A stretch of 64,000 nt of DNA from Erythrobacter sp. YT30. GTDB taxonomy: Bacteria > Pseudomonadota > Alphaproteobacteria > Sphingomonadales > Sphingomonadaceae. The notes under the pieces were generated by a model, which was not told where the DNA came from, ran no database searches, and saw only the letters and a list, made by a program, of their open reading frames with translations. The translations under genes and the position numbers were made by a program. Position 1 is the stretch's first letter. Each line of letters starts with the position of its first letter. The stretch covers positions 124,001 to 188,000 of the forward strand of contig NZ_LMAF01000003.1 of assembly GCF_001542875.1 (NCBI RefSeq), given 5' to 3'. Shown here piece by piece: positions 7,521 through 16,109 of this stretch.

Positions 7521-8831
7521 GTGAAGGTCGTCGCTTTCATCCCGGCCAAAGGCACTAGCGAGCGTGTTCCGATGAAGAACCGCGCGATCCTTGACGGTGA
7601 ATACCTCTTCAAGCGCAAGCTGCGTCAGGCCTTGGATTGCGAGGCGGTCACCGAGGTGTGCCTTGATACGGATTGCGATGAACTGGCTGAATTGGCGAGC
7701 GATCTACCATTCACGCGCCTGAAACGCCCCGACGCGCTGGCAAGCAATGCTGCCGATGGACATGCCATGTTTGAATGGGAATGCAGCCAGCGCCCCGATG
7801 CCGATCTCTGGGTTCAAGTGCTGTGCACCGCGCCCTTTGTATCTGCCGATACCATGGCGCGCGCGATCGAAGCGCTTCTCGCAGACGCTGACGCCGATAG
7901 CCTGGTCGGAATTAGTCGAGCAAAGCAGTATTGCTGGGATAGTCACAAGCCGGCCTATGGCGAAGGCCGCATCCCCAACAGCATCGATCTGCCAGAAACC
8001 GTCATCGAAGCGATGAGCCTCTACATCGTGCGCCGTCCTGCCGATGGCTCGCTCCCGACCCGGCGGTTTGGTAAGCGCCCGGTGCTTTTTGATCTCGATC
8101 TCGTCGAGCAGGTCGATATCAACACGCAGGCGGATTTGGCTTTTGCTGAAACGATTGCGGCGGGACTTCGCGCGAAAGAGGCAAACAGGTTTCGCGCGAT
8201 GCGTTCTCACCTCTCCTCGGCCATCCTTGCAGACATATGCAAAGAGCGCGGGATCAAGGCTGTCCTACCGCGCGATATCCGCCCAACCACGGGAGGGAAG
8301 ATACTGGGAAGGGCTAAAACTCTTGAACTCGCGGCCCTTGGCCCAAACGCCCCTGAAACCGAGTGGGAGGGCATCTACGGAGCTCTTCAATCCTACCACT
8401 TCATCCGTCAAGGCGATGTCATCATGGTCGCCAATGGGGTACCAGAAAGCGCCTACTTCGGTGATCTCAATGCCAATCTCGCCATCCGATCAGGCGCGGT
8501 GGGTGCCGTGATTGACGGCGTGACGCGCGACACCGCTGATGCTCGCGCGCTCGGGTTTCCCGTCTATGCCCATGCCAGCCATTGCAACGACATCAAGTTC
8601 GAAGGGACCCTTCGCGCCATGAACCGGCCCATTTCGATGGGAGGGGTGCCGATTGCGAATGATGATGTGGTCTTCGCCGATGAGGATGGCGTCGTGGTTA
8701 TCCCCAGCGCGCTTTGGCCAGAAATCGAGGCTGCAGCATGGGATGTCATCGAAAAGGAGACCCGCATCCGCGTGAGCGCCGCGCGGGGAGATGATGTGGG
8801 CGATATTCTCTCACAATTCGGCGCGTTTTGA
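7521..8831 (+). CDS. Fusion: CMP-ulosonate cytidylyltransferase domain + RraA-like aldolase domain
   Basis: The 436-residue protein joins two enzymes. Residues 1 to about 215 are a NeuA/KdsB-type cytidylyltransferase: FIPAKGTSERVPMKN is the nucleotide-binding signature, followed by VQVLCTAPF and a later VDINTQADL. Residues about 228-410 match the RraA/HMG-aldolase fold: AYFGDLNANLAIRSGAVG, the active-site motif IDGVTRD (Arg336, Asp337) and DVVFADEDGVVVIP. RraA-like aldolases split 4-hydroxy-2-oxo acids, and Kdo-type sugars are themselves 4-hydroxy-2-oxo-3-deoxy acids, so the second domain may act on a related compound. GTG at 7521 is used as start, four bases after the isomerase stop. The pairing of activities is unusual, and the true substrate is unknown. 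Confidence 0.82.
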   Translation: MKVVAFIPAKGTSERVPMKNRAILDGEYLFKRKLRQALDCEAVTEVCLDTDCDELAELASDLPFTRLKRPDALASNAADGHAMFEWECSQRPDADLWVQVLCTAPFVSADTMARAIEALLADADADSLVGISRAKQYCWDSHKPAYGEGRIPNSIDLPETVIEAMSLYIVRRPADGSLPTRRFGKRPVLFDLDLVEQVDINTQADLAFAETIAAGLRAKEANRFRAMRSHLSSAILADICKERGIKAVLPRDIRPTTGGKILGRAKTLELAALGPNAPETEWEGIYGALQSYHFIRQGDVIMVANGVPESAYFGDLNANLAIRSGAVGAVIDGVTRDTADARALGFPVYAHASHCNDIKFEGTLRAMNRPISMGGVPIANDDVVFADEDGVVVIPSALWPEIEAAAWDVIEKETRIRVSAARGDDVGDILSQFGAF

Positions 8832-8843
8832 AGAGGCCTTGCG

Positions 8844-9692
8844 ATGAAGACGATATCTGTAGGCTCGCTCGCAATCGCTAACGACAGGCCGTTCACCCTT
8901 ATCGCCGGGCCTTGCGCGATGGAGAGCCGCGAACATGCTCTCGAAATGGCGCATGCGCTTACGGAGATTTGCGGCGAACTTGGCCTTGGGCTGATCTACA
9001 AATCGTCCTTCGACAAAGGCAATCGAACCTCCATCAATTCAGCGCGCGGCATTGGTCTTTCCAAAGCGCTCGACGTTTTTGCTGAGATACGCGAGACATT
9101 CGGTTGCCCGGTCATCACCGATGTGCACGAAGCGCAGCAATGCGCGCCCGTCGCCGAGGCTGTCGATGTGCTTCAGATACCCGCCTTTCTTTGCCGCCAA
9201 ACCGATCTCCTCCTCGCTGCGGGCGCTAGCGGACGAGCGATCAATGTGAAAAAGGGCCAGTTCCTCGCCCCTTGGGATATGCGCAATGTCGCTGCCAAAA
9301 TCGCGAGCACCGGGAATGAGAACATCCTGCTGTGTGAGCGCGGGACGAGCTTTGGCTACAACACGCTCGTCAACGATATGCGCGCGCTGCCGATTTTGGC
9401 TGAGACTGGCTATCCTGTCGTGTTTGACGCAACGCATTCGGTCCAGCAGCCCGGTGGGCAGGGGGATAGGTCAGGCGGTCAGCGTGAATTTGTGCCCGTT
9501 CTGGCTCGCGCGGCGATAGCGGTGGGTGTGGCGGCGGTCTTTATTGAGACGCATCAAGACCCCGACAACGCGCCCAGCGACGGGCCGAACATGGTGCCGA
9601 TCAAACAGATGCGGAGCCTGCTCCAATCGCTTCAGCGGTTCGATCAGGTCGCAAAGGCCAAGGAAATTCAAGCAAGTATGGCGGCGATCTGA
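8844..9692 (+). CDS. kdsA: 3-deoxy-8-phosphooctulonate synthase (metal-dependent type)
   Basis: KdsA condenses phosphoenolpyruvate with arabinose 5-phosphate to Kdo 8-phosphate. The 282-residue protein carries [49 protein letters not shown] and IETHQDPD, all family landmarks. The Cys in AGPC is the metal ligand of the metal-dependent class; E. coli-type enzymes have Asn there. The gene follows the fusion gene after 12 bases with GAAGAGG ahead, and its last 25 bases overlap the end of the convergent phosphatase gene. No KdsC phosphatase is present in the operon. Confidence 0.92.
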   Translation: MKTISVGSLAIANDRPFTLIAGPCAMESREHALEMAHALTEICGELGLGLIYKSSFDKGNRTSINSARGIGLSKALDVFAEIRETFGCPVITDVHEAQQCAPVAEAVDVLQIPAFLCRQTDLLLAAGASGRAINVKKGQFLAPWDMRNVAAKIASTGNENILLCERGTSFGYNTLVNDMRALPILAETGYPVVFDATHSVQQPGGQGDRSGGQREFVPVLARAAIAVGVAAVFIETHQDPDNAPSDGPNMVPIKQMRSLLQSLQRFDQVAKAKEIQASMAAI

Positions 9693-10504
9693 TCCCACTT
9701 TTCAGGTGAGCCAGCGAGAAGCAATCCTTCACCAGATATGTCTCCAACTCGGTAAGGGCTGCCGTCCAGTCGGCCTGCTTTTCCGCCTGCCTCCTCGAGT
9801 ATCAGGATACCGGCCGCATGATCCCACACGAGCGTGCGCCAATACATCGCAAAATCATGAACCCCGCTTGCAAGCAGCGGATATTCTGCTCCGGCACAGC
9901 GCCTTGTCGGGTGCACTTGGCTGACCTTTTGAGCCAACCTCTCCATGCGAGGCTCCATCGCCAGCCGGCGCTGAAAATTGCTGACGATCCCGGTGAATGT
10001 CTGCGGCCTGGTTCTCCCTTCGCCGGGATTTATTCTGTACCCATCCTGCCACGCGCCATGTCCGCGCTCTGCTGTAATCATGGCGCGGCTTGCGGGATTC
10101 AGGATGCACGAGGCGATGATCTCGCCCTCGCAGACATAGGCTGCCATCATGGCAAAAGGTTCTCTCCCGGCGGCGAAGTTGCCGGTCCCGTCAATCGGAT
10201 CGACGATCCAGACTTCGCCCTTGTCGATGCCATTCAACAAGGAAGGATCGCGCGCGCAGGCTTCTTCGCCGACAACGCGCGCACTGGGGCAAAGCGAGGC
10301 GAGGCCTGATGCGATCATCTCTTCGGCCTCAAAGTCGGCGATGGTGACGAGATCGCCGGGTGACTTCTCTCTCACGTCGCCTTCCACCAGATTGCGGAAC
10401 CGCGGCATCACCACTTTTTCGGCCGCCTTGAGCAGAACATTGGCTATGGACGATGCCAATGATGGCAGTTCGGCTTTGGAATTGGGGCTTTTCTGGAGGA
10501 ACAA
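9668..10504 (-). CDS. Inositol-monophosphatase-family sugar/nucleotide phosphatase
   Basis: The 278-residue protein shows the family metal-site motifs: GEEA near residue 79, [12 protein letters not shown] near residue 99, and WDHAAG near the C terminus. Members remove phosphate from inositol phosphates, sugar phosphates or 3',5'-bisphosphonucleotides. It converges on kdsA and overlaps it by 25 bases. Since no KdsC is seen nearby, a role in dephosphorylating an ulosonic-acid phosphate is conceivable but unproven. The start is uncertain: the frame has no ATG before the conserved region. TTG at 10504 gives the full open frame, and TTG at 10459 is an alternative. Confidence 0.78.
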   Translation of the reverse strand: MFLQKSPNSKAELPSLASSIANVLLKAAEKVVMPRFRNLVEGDVREKSPGDLVTIADFEAEEMIASGLASLCPSARVVGEEACARDPSLLNGIDKGEVWIVDPIDGTGNFAAGREPFAMMAAYVCEGEIIASCILNPASRAMITAERGHGAWQDGYRINPGEGRTRPQTFTGIVSNFQRRLAMEPRMERLAQKVSQVHPTRRCAGAEYPLLASGVHDFAMYWRTLVWDHAAGILILEEAGGKAGRLDGSPYRVGDISGEGLLLAGSPEKWDQIAAILA

Positions 10505-10669
10505 GGGCTGTCCGTTTCTGCTGTAGAACTTTGCGCCTTTGACTTTCTACGCGACGGATCACCCAAATCGCGTAATTCTCGCCTCTGCAATTTCCCTTAC
10601 AGATGGCCTCTTCGCATCAACGCAGACCGCTTGACCGCAAGCCAGCGTGCCACGTAAATCCTCCGCGCA

Positions 10670-12277
10670 ATGACGCTGAAAATCAAAACCATAGGGCCGA
10701 TTACGACGATCCATGATGGGGCGGAATTGCCGCTCCCTGCATCGCGCAAGTCGCGCGCGCTTCTGGCCTATCTGCTTTTGAATGAGGGGCCGCATTCGCG
10801 TGAAGCCTTGTGTGAGCTTTTATGGGACGTCCCCGATGATCCACGCGGCGCGCTTCGCTGGTCGCTTTCTAAGCTGCGCCCCATCCTTAATTGCGATGGC
10901 GTTGAACGTATTGGCTCTGATCGCCAGCAAGTCTGGTGTGAGAAGAGCGATATTCGGATCGATCAAGATGATTGGCGCGATCCATCGGGGTGGACCGGCA
11001 AAAGCGAGGATGAAGTTGAGGCCCTCTGGGACGAAGGCGCGACCGCTCTGCTGATGGATTGCGACGTTCCCAATCAGTCGAGCTATGCTGCTTGGATTGC
11101 GGGGCAGAGGGCGGCTTTCGAAAAATCACGCGCAGCCATCGCTGAGGCTCAGGCTCTTAGACAAGATATGCCGGCAACCGCCCGCGATGCATGGGCGCAA
11201 AGATGGCTTCAACTGGCCCCGTTTATTGACGATGCAGCAAAAAACGCGGTCGCAGCTCGGCATGCGATCGCAGGAATTGGAGCTGCCAAAGAGCTAGCAG
11301 AGAAACTGGAGCGCTCTTATTCGGAAGCCGAGCTGCCAGTGCCAGATTTCTTTGCGGAAGATGCAAACGAAATCGCATCAGACGCGCTTGCTCAGCCAAT
11401 AGCCGATCCGACACCTACCGAGCCTCCGCTGCCCGATCAGGACATTCGCTTCGTCCAAACGCACGACAATATCAGTATTGCGTGGGCAAGCGTCGGTGAT
11501 CCTGCCAGTCCGCCGCTCGTGAAGGCTGCCAATTGGCTCAATCATCTCGAACTTGACTGGGAAGCGCCGATCTGGAGCCCCCTGTTCCGCGATCTTGCGA
11601 GTGCCTTTCACCTGATCCGCTATGATGAGCGCGGTTGCGGCCTTTCGGATTGGGATTGTCATGAGCTTACTTTTGAAAGCTTTGTGACTGATCTTGAACA
11701 GGTTGTCGAAGCTGCTGGCCTTGATCGTTTCCCCTTGCTCGGCATCAGCCAGGGCGCAGCTGTATCCATCGAATACGCCGCGCGTCATCCGGACAAGGTG
11801 TCGCATCTCGTGCTGTTTGGTGCTTACGATTGCGGGTGGCGGCACGTCGCGAGCGAAGAGGAAACGCGCGAACGTGAAGCGGTTATGGTGCTCACCGAAA
11901 CAGGGTGGGGATCGGACAATCCAGCCTATCGCCACCTGTTCTCGCGCACATTCATGCCCGATGCTGAACCGAGCGAGCTTGATTGGTTTGACGAATTTCA
12001 ACGTCAAACCACCTCCAGCGCCAATGCGGTGCGATTTCTCGAAGCGTTTTCGACCATCGATGTGAGCGACAGGCTTGCCGAAGTTCAATGCCCCACTCTG
12101 GTGGTTCACTCGCGCGATGATCAGCGCATCCCGCTCGCCACGGGGCGCAAGCTGGCCACCCGCATACCCGGCGCGCGCTTTGCCGGTATCGAAAGCCGCA
12201 ATCACCTGCTGCTTGGACGCGAGGCGGCATCAAGTGAATTTCTACGGCTGGTGCGCGATTTCCTGAAAGAGGGATGA
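10670..12277 (+). CDS. SARP/BTAD-like winged-helix regulator fused to an active-type alpha/beta hydrolase
   Basis: Residues 1 to about 95 resemble the OmpR-like DNA-binding domain of SARP regulators (SRKSRALLAYLLLNEG ... REALCELLWDVPDDPRGALRWSLSKLR). A helical, BTAD-like middle part follows. Residues about 258-535 are an alpha/beta hydrolase with YDERGCGLSDW and the elbow LGISQGAA (Ser360); a likely acid Asp483 (VHSRDDQ) and His512 (SRNHLLL) complete the triad. The protein is 535 residues and has no signal peptide. Unlike the related fusion at 1182-2858, its triad is intact, so it may hydrolyse or sense a small molecule. It transcribes away from the sugar cluster; ATG at 10670 is taken as start, with no strong binding site visible. 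Confidence 0.75.
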   Translation: MTLKIKTIGPITTIHDGAELPLPASRKSRALLAYLLLNEGPHSREALCELLWDVPDDPRGALRWSLSKLRPILNCDGVERIGSDRQQVWCEKSDIRIDQDDWRDPSGWTGKSEDEVEALWDEGATALLMDCDVPNQSSYAAWIAGQRAAFEKSRAAIAEAQALRQDMPATARDAWAQRWLQLAPFIDDAAKNAVAARHAIAGIGAAKELAEKLERSYSEAELPVPDFFAEDANEIASDALAQPIADPTPTEPPLPDQDIRFVQTHDNISIAWASVGDPASPPLVKAANWLNHLELDWEAPIWSPLFRDLASAFHLIRYDERGCGLSDWDCHELTFESFVTDLEQVVEAAGLDRFPLLGISQGAAVSIEYAARHPDKVSHLVLFGAYDCGWRHVASEEETREREAVMVLTETGWGSDNPAYRHLFSRTFMPDAEPSELDWFDEFQRQTTSSANAVRFLEAFSTIDVSDRLAEVQCPTLVVHSRDDQRIPLATGRKLATRIPGARFAGIESRNHLLLGREAASSEFLRLVRDFLKEG

Positions 12278-12330
12278 GGCAAGGGGCGCATATTCCGCCC
12301 ATCAGCGCTAAAACTTGCGCAAAAACATGA

Positions 12331-12361
12331 AATTACCACGGTAGCGCCGACAATTACCACG
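12331..12361. repeat. Two direct repeats AATTACCACG, 21 bases apart
   Basis: AATTACCACG occurs at 12331-12340 and again at 12352-12361, two helical turns apart. TACCACGGTA at 12334-12343 is also a small inverted repeat, and CACGGTAGC recurs near 12374. The block lies about 200 bases upstream of the adhesin start, where a regulator could bind. No matching factor is known to me. Confidence 0.35.
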
Positions 12362-12551
12362 CTCGTTCAAACGGTGGCTCACACGGTAGCTTGATACGTG
12401 TTCTTCCTGAGACGAGGCGTCCTGCCGGTGAGGCGTGGCCTTTGTGAGCATGCCAAACGCATGGGTCGCGCCTCATTGCCTTACCCACCGAACCGTCAGC
12501 GGTGTCTCGTCTCACGTTTGATGAAAACGATCAGGACAGGACGCAATTCAC

Positions 12552-13288
12552 ATGAACAAGATCACCATGCTTTCGACGGCAGCCATTGCCGCGACTTTCG
12601 CCGCGCACGCATTACAGCCCACACCAGTCAAGGCTGAAGATTGCGTACTTGATTTAGATGACAACGATACCGCGGAAAATACGCTTTCGGCACCAGCTCG
12701 ACGGCTGTCGGCAAGACAGAATTTGTACGTGGTGGAAGGGCGACTACGATTGGTGCCAATGCGACAACCACTGCAGAAGATCAGGTTGCGCTTGGCGGGG
12801 CTGGTTCGTCGGTGCGGATTGGCGACATTGATGCCTCTACAGCTGCACAGCAAGGACCCGTCGATTTTGTCACAATTGACGAGAACGGAACTCTCGGACG
12901 CCAGCAAGCAGCAACCGCTGCCTCGGTTGCGAACGTGCGCACGTCGGTGAATGCGCTCGCCATGGTGTCCGATGCGCAGTTCGGGGCGCTGGAGACCCGT
13001 GTGGGCACTCTCGAAACCCGAATAAATGGCGCGTTTGACCTTGCCAATACTATCGACCGCGATGCCAAACGCGGGATTGCCGCTGTGGCAGCACAAGCCA
13101 ATCCGCATTTCCCCAGCGCTGCCGGCAAAACCAGTTACGCCAGCAATGTCGCGGCCTATCGCGGTGAAGTGGGTATTTCTGCAGGGCTCATGCACCGTCT
13201 TCAAGGCGATGTTGCAATCACGGCTGGCGTGACCTTTGCGGGCGGCAATTCGACCGCTGTGCGCGCTGGCATCGCAGGCGAGTTTTAA
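12552..13288 (+). pseudogene. YadA-like trimeric autotransporter, broken by a one-base frameshift
   Basis: The frame starting at ATG 12552 encodes a signal peptide (MNKITMLSTAAIAATFAAHA) and DCVLDLDDNDTAENT, then loses sense. From about 12683 the +1 neighbouring frame continues with a YadA-head pattern (AFGTSSTAVG, then TTIGANATTTAEDQVALGGAG). It goes on to a coiled-coil stretch (LETRVGTLETRINGAFD) and the C-terminal membrane anchor (YRGEVGISAGLM ... VTFAGGNSTAVRAGIAGEF), stopping at 13288. One missing base near 12681-12683 would restore a single protein of about 245 residues with head, stalk and anchor. Trimeric autotransporters are surface adhesins. Either the gene is inactivated or the assembled sequence has an error. 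A terminator follows. Confidence 0.8.
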
Positions 13289-13306
13289 ACCAGGCGACCC
13301 AACTCG

Positions 13307-13345
13307 GGAGCCGGCGTCGCTTTTGGCGCCGGCTCCTCTTTTTTC
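13307..13345 (+). terminator. Rho-independent terminator of the YadA-like gene
   Basis: The arms GGAGCCGGCG (13307-13316) and CGCCGGCTCC (13327-13336) are perfectly complementary over 10 bp with a 10-base loop. They are followed by TCTTTTTTC. It starts 19 bases after the adhesin stop. Confidence 0.9.
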
Positions 13346-13492
13346 TGGCCCCTTGCCGGATCGCCAATTGAATCCCGGACAGCATGACCCTTGATTTGCG
13401 CTCCAATACCCGCGACTGACCTCGCAGGAGTTCATGCACCGCAGCCGCCTTCCGAAGGCGATATGCGAATGCGCAATAGGAGAGATTTCTCG

Positions 13493-15661
13493 ATGACAAA
13501 TATCAAACAGCTTGTGCTTGGTCTGATGATCGGCACCTGCGCTGCTATCCCCGCTAACGCCAAAGAGGGGATGTTCACGCCTGATCAGCTTCAGGAGATC
13601 AGCGGCCAATTGGAAGAGGCAGGCCTTGAACTTGATCCAGCGCAGCTTGCCGACCTGACGGGTTTTCCCATGGGGGCGGTCGTATCGCTGGGCAATTGTT
13701 CGGCAAGCTTCGTGTCGCCCAAAGGGCTGACGGTCACCAATCACCACTGCGCGCGCGGATCGATCCAGTTCAATTCCACGGCTGAAAACAATTATCTTGT
13801 CGATGGCTTTTTGGCTGCGACTAAGGGTGATGAATTGCCTGCCGCTCCGGGTTCGCGCATTTATGTGACGACCGAAGTGACCGACGTGACTGACAGGGTT
13901 CGCGCGGACACCGCCGATCTTGAGCCGCTTGATCGCTATGAAACGGTTGAGCAGCGCCGCAAGGATATCACTGCTGAATGCGAGCAAGAGGCAGGGTATC
14001 GCTGCCTGGTCGCGAGCTTTTATGGCGGCGCGCAATACAAGCTGATCAAGCGATTGGAAGTTCGCGATGTTCGGCTCGTTTATGCGCCGGGGGATGCGAT
14101 CGGCAAATATGGCGGCGATATCGATAACTGGCAGTGGCCGCGCCACACGGGCGACTTCGCCTTTTACCGCGCCTATGTCGCGCCCGATGGATCGGCCGCG
14201 GATTTTGACGAAGCCAATGTTCCTTATGAGCCAGAGCATCACCTGAAAGTGAGCGCGGCGGGGCTTGATGATGGCGATTTCGTGATGGCTGCGGGCTATC
14301 CGGGATCAACCAGTCGCTACACGTTGCTGGCCGAGGTCGAGAACACGTTCAACTGGACTTATCCGACGTTTCAGGGCCTTTTGACAAGCTGGATTGCAAC
14401 AATCGAGAATGCTGCACCCGAAGGTTCTGATGCGCGTGTAAAGTATGAAAGCCGTCTTGCAGGTCTCAACAACTTTGAGAAAAATCTGCGCGGCCAGATC
14501 GAAGGCGCTCGCCGCGTAGGGCTGGTTGATCGCCGCCGCGCGCGTGAGGCTGCGCTAGCTGAATGGATTGCCGCAGACGCATCGCGCGCTGAGTATGGAG
14601 CCTCGATTGCTGCCCTCGGCGATCTTTCACAGGAAAGCGCTACCGCATCGCGCACCAATTTCTGGTATAATAACGCGACGCGCCCGCAGCTTTTGTCGGC
14701 AGCGCAGCGGCTCTATCGCCTCGCCAAGGAACGCGAACTGCCCGATGCAGAGCGCGAATCCGGTTATCAGGAACGCGACATGACGTTCTTCCGACAAGGG
14801 CTTCAGGCGCTTGATCGGCGTTACGATGCTGCCGTTGATAAGGCGGAATGGATACTGTTCCTATCGGGCTATCTTGATCAGCCTGCAGAAGAGCGCGTGG
14901 CTGTGTTCGATGATGCTTTGGGCCTGACAGCGGACACGACTGCCGCGGACCTGCCAGACTTGCTCGAGCCATTCTATGCCGAAACAACGCTTGGCGATGG
15001 TGATACGCGGCTTGCGCTGATGGATGCGTCGGCAGCGGACATGGAAGCGAGCGAAGATCCCTTCGTGAAGCTGGCCGTCGCGCTTCATGAATATGAGCGG
15101 AGCCTTGAGGATGCCTCGAAAGAGCGTTCGGGCCGCTCGCTCGCGCTTCGTCCGGATTATATGGAGGCCATCACCGGCTGGCAGCGCGAAGAAGGCCTGC
15201 TGACATATCCTGATGCCAACAGCACCTTGCGGATCACATTCGGCAATGTGATGGGGGGCTCGCCATTCGATGGGATGGCCTATCTGCCATTCACCACGCT
15301 GGAAGGCATCACGCAAAAGGACACCGGCGAAGACCCATTCAATTCACCGCAGAGCCAATTGGACCTGATTGAGGCGGGCGATTACGGATTGTACAAGCTG
15401 GAGACCATCGGCTCGGTCCCCGTCAATTTCCTATCTGATCTCGATGTGACAGGCGGCAATAGCGGTTCGGCTACACTCAATGCGAATGGCGAATTGGTGG
15501 GCCTGCTGTTCGATGGCACTTTTGAAAGCGTCAATTCGGACTGGGATTTTGATCCGCGGACCACGCGCAGCATCCATGTCGATTCCCGCTACATGCTGTG
15601 GGTGATGGAAAAGGTCGATGGCGCAGGCGCGCTGATCGAGGAAATGGACGTGGTGCGTTAG
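13493..15661 (+). CDS. S46-family dipeptidyl peptidase (DPP7/DPP11 type), periplasmic
   Basis: S46 enzymes remove dipeptides from the N terminus of oligopeptides in the periplasm. The 722-residue protein has a signal peptide (LVLGLMIGTCAAIPANA). The chymotrypsin-like triad is visible as NHHC near residue 85, DIDNWQWPRHTGDF for the Asp, and GGNSGSATL for the Ser. Downstream, LLFDGTF has Gly at the position that in characterised members separates DPP7 (Gly, hydrophobic P1) from DPP11 (Arg, acidic P1), suggesting DPP7-like specificity; that reading is inference. ATG at 13493 follows AGGAGA by 8 bases; earlier in-frame starts would place residues ahead of the signal peptide. Confidence 0.92.
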   Translation: MTNIKQLVLGLMIGTCAAIPANAKEGMFTPDQLQEISGQLEEAGLELDPAQLADLTGFPMGAVVSLGNCSASFVSPKGLTVTNHHCARGSIQFNSTAENNYLVDGFLAATKGDELPAAPGSRIYVTTEVTDVTDRVRADTADLEPLDRYETVEQRRKDITAECEQEAGYRCLVASFYGGAQYKLIKRLEVRDVRLVYAPGDAIGKYGGDIDNWQWPRHTGDFAFYRAYVAPDGSAADFDEANVPYEPEHHLKVSAAGLDDGDFVMAAGYPGSTSRYTLLAEVENTFNWTYPTFQGLLTSWIATIENAAPEGSDARVKYESRLAGLNNFEKNLRGQIEGARRVGLVDRRRAREAALAEWIAADASRAEYGASIAALGDLSQESATASRTNFWYNNATRPQLLSAAQRLYRLAKERELPDAERESGYQERDMTFFRQGLQALDRRYDAAVDKAEWILFLSGYLDQPAEERVAVFDDALGLTADTTAADLPDLLEPFYAETTLGDGDTRLALMDASAADMEASEDPFVKLAVALHEYERSLEDASKERSGRSLALRPDYMEAITGWQREEGLLTYPDANSTLRITFGNVMGGSPFDGMAYLPFTTLEGITQKDTGEDPFNSPQSQLDLIEAGDYGLYKLETIGSVPVNFLSDLDVTGGNSGSATLNANGELVGLLFDGTFESVNSDWDFDPRTTRSIHVDSRYMLWVMEKVDGAGALIEEMDVVR

Positions 15662-15680
15662 GGCCCACGCGCTTGCATTC

Positions 15681-15822
15681 GAACCCGGACGAAGACCGGG
15701 TTCGGACCAGCATAGAGGATGAGAGAAGACGAACTCACCGAGTTCGCAAGGCCGACCGGCCGCGCGCAGGTGTCCGGACCCCAGCGAAGCCCGGGTTCGG
15801 AACAGTATCGAGGATGAGAGAA
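15681..15822. repeat. Two copies of a palindromic intergenic repeat next to tRNA-Thr
   Basis: The first copy has GAACCCGG (15681-15688) paired with CCGGGTTC (15696-15703). The second pairs TCCGGACCC with GGGTTCGGA at about 15772-15800. Both are followed by a shared tail of the form CAGNATNGAGGATGAGAGAA, ending at 15726 and 15822, the latter just ahead of the tRNA 3' end. A related hairpin lies at 60462-60486. It looks like a dispersed REP-like element. Confidence 0.55.
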
Positions 15823-15823
15823 A

Positions 15824-15899
15824 TGGTGCCGGCTGCAGGAGTCGAACCCGCGGCCTGATGATTACAAATCAACTGCTCTACCAACTGAGCTAAGCCGGC
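15824..15899 (-). tRNA. tRNA-Thr (anticodon TGT)
   Basis: The reverse complement folds into a full cloverleaf of 76 bases: acceptor GCCGGCT/AGCCGGC, D-stem GCTC/GAGC with AGTTGGTA loop, anticodon loop TTTGTAA (anticodon TGT), T-arm with TTCGACT, and an encoded CCA end. The anticodon stem GTTGA/TCATC has one T-T mismatch at positions 28-42. Confidence 0.95.
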
Positions 15900-16109
15900 C
15901 CATTTACGCTTGCGATTCATTGATAATCGCACAGCGAAGCGCGCCTAGCCGCAAAGGGTATCGCCTGTCCAGATGGCAATTTCGCTTTGGGCCTTGTTCT
16001 TTGCCGAATGCGCCATGCATTTCGTCGAAAGCAGGCATTATTGCGCAAATTTGGCCTTGTCTGAGAGCGTGCCAAGATACATCTTATGACAAGACGAAGG
16101 GGCTAATTG

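Noticed and set aside
11378..12205. 275-codon minus-strand frame inside the SARP-hydrolase gene
   Set aside because: Shadow of the real frame, which has a full domain layout and catalytic triad.
12548..14242. 564-codon open frame on the minus strand across the adhesin and S46 peptidase genes
   Set aside because: It lies antisense to two well-supported genes. It has no domain sense, no binding site and odd composition; long antisense frames are common in GC-rich DNA.
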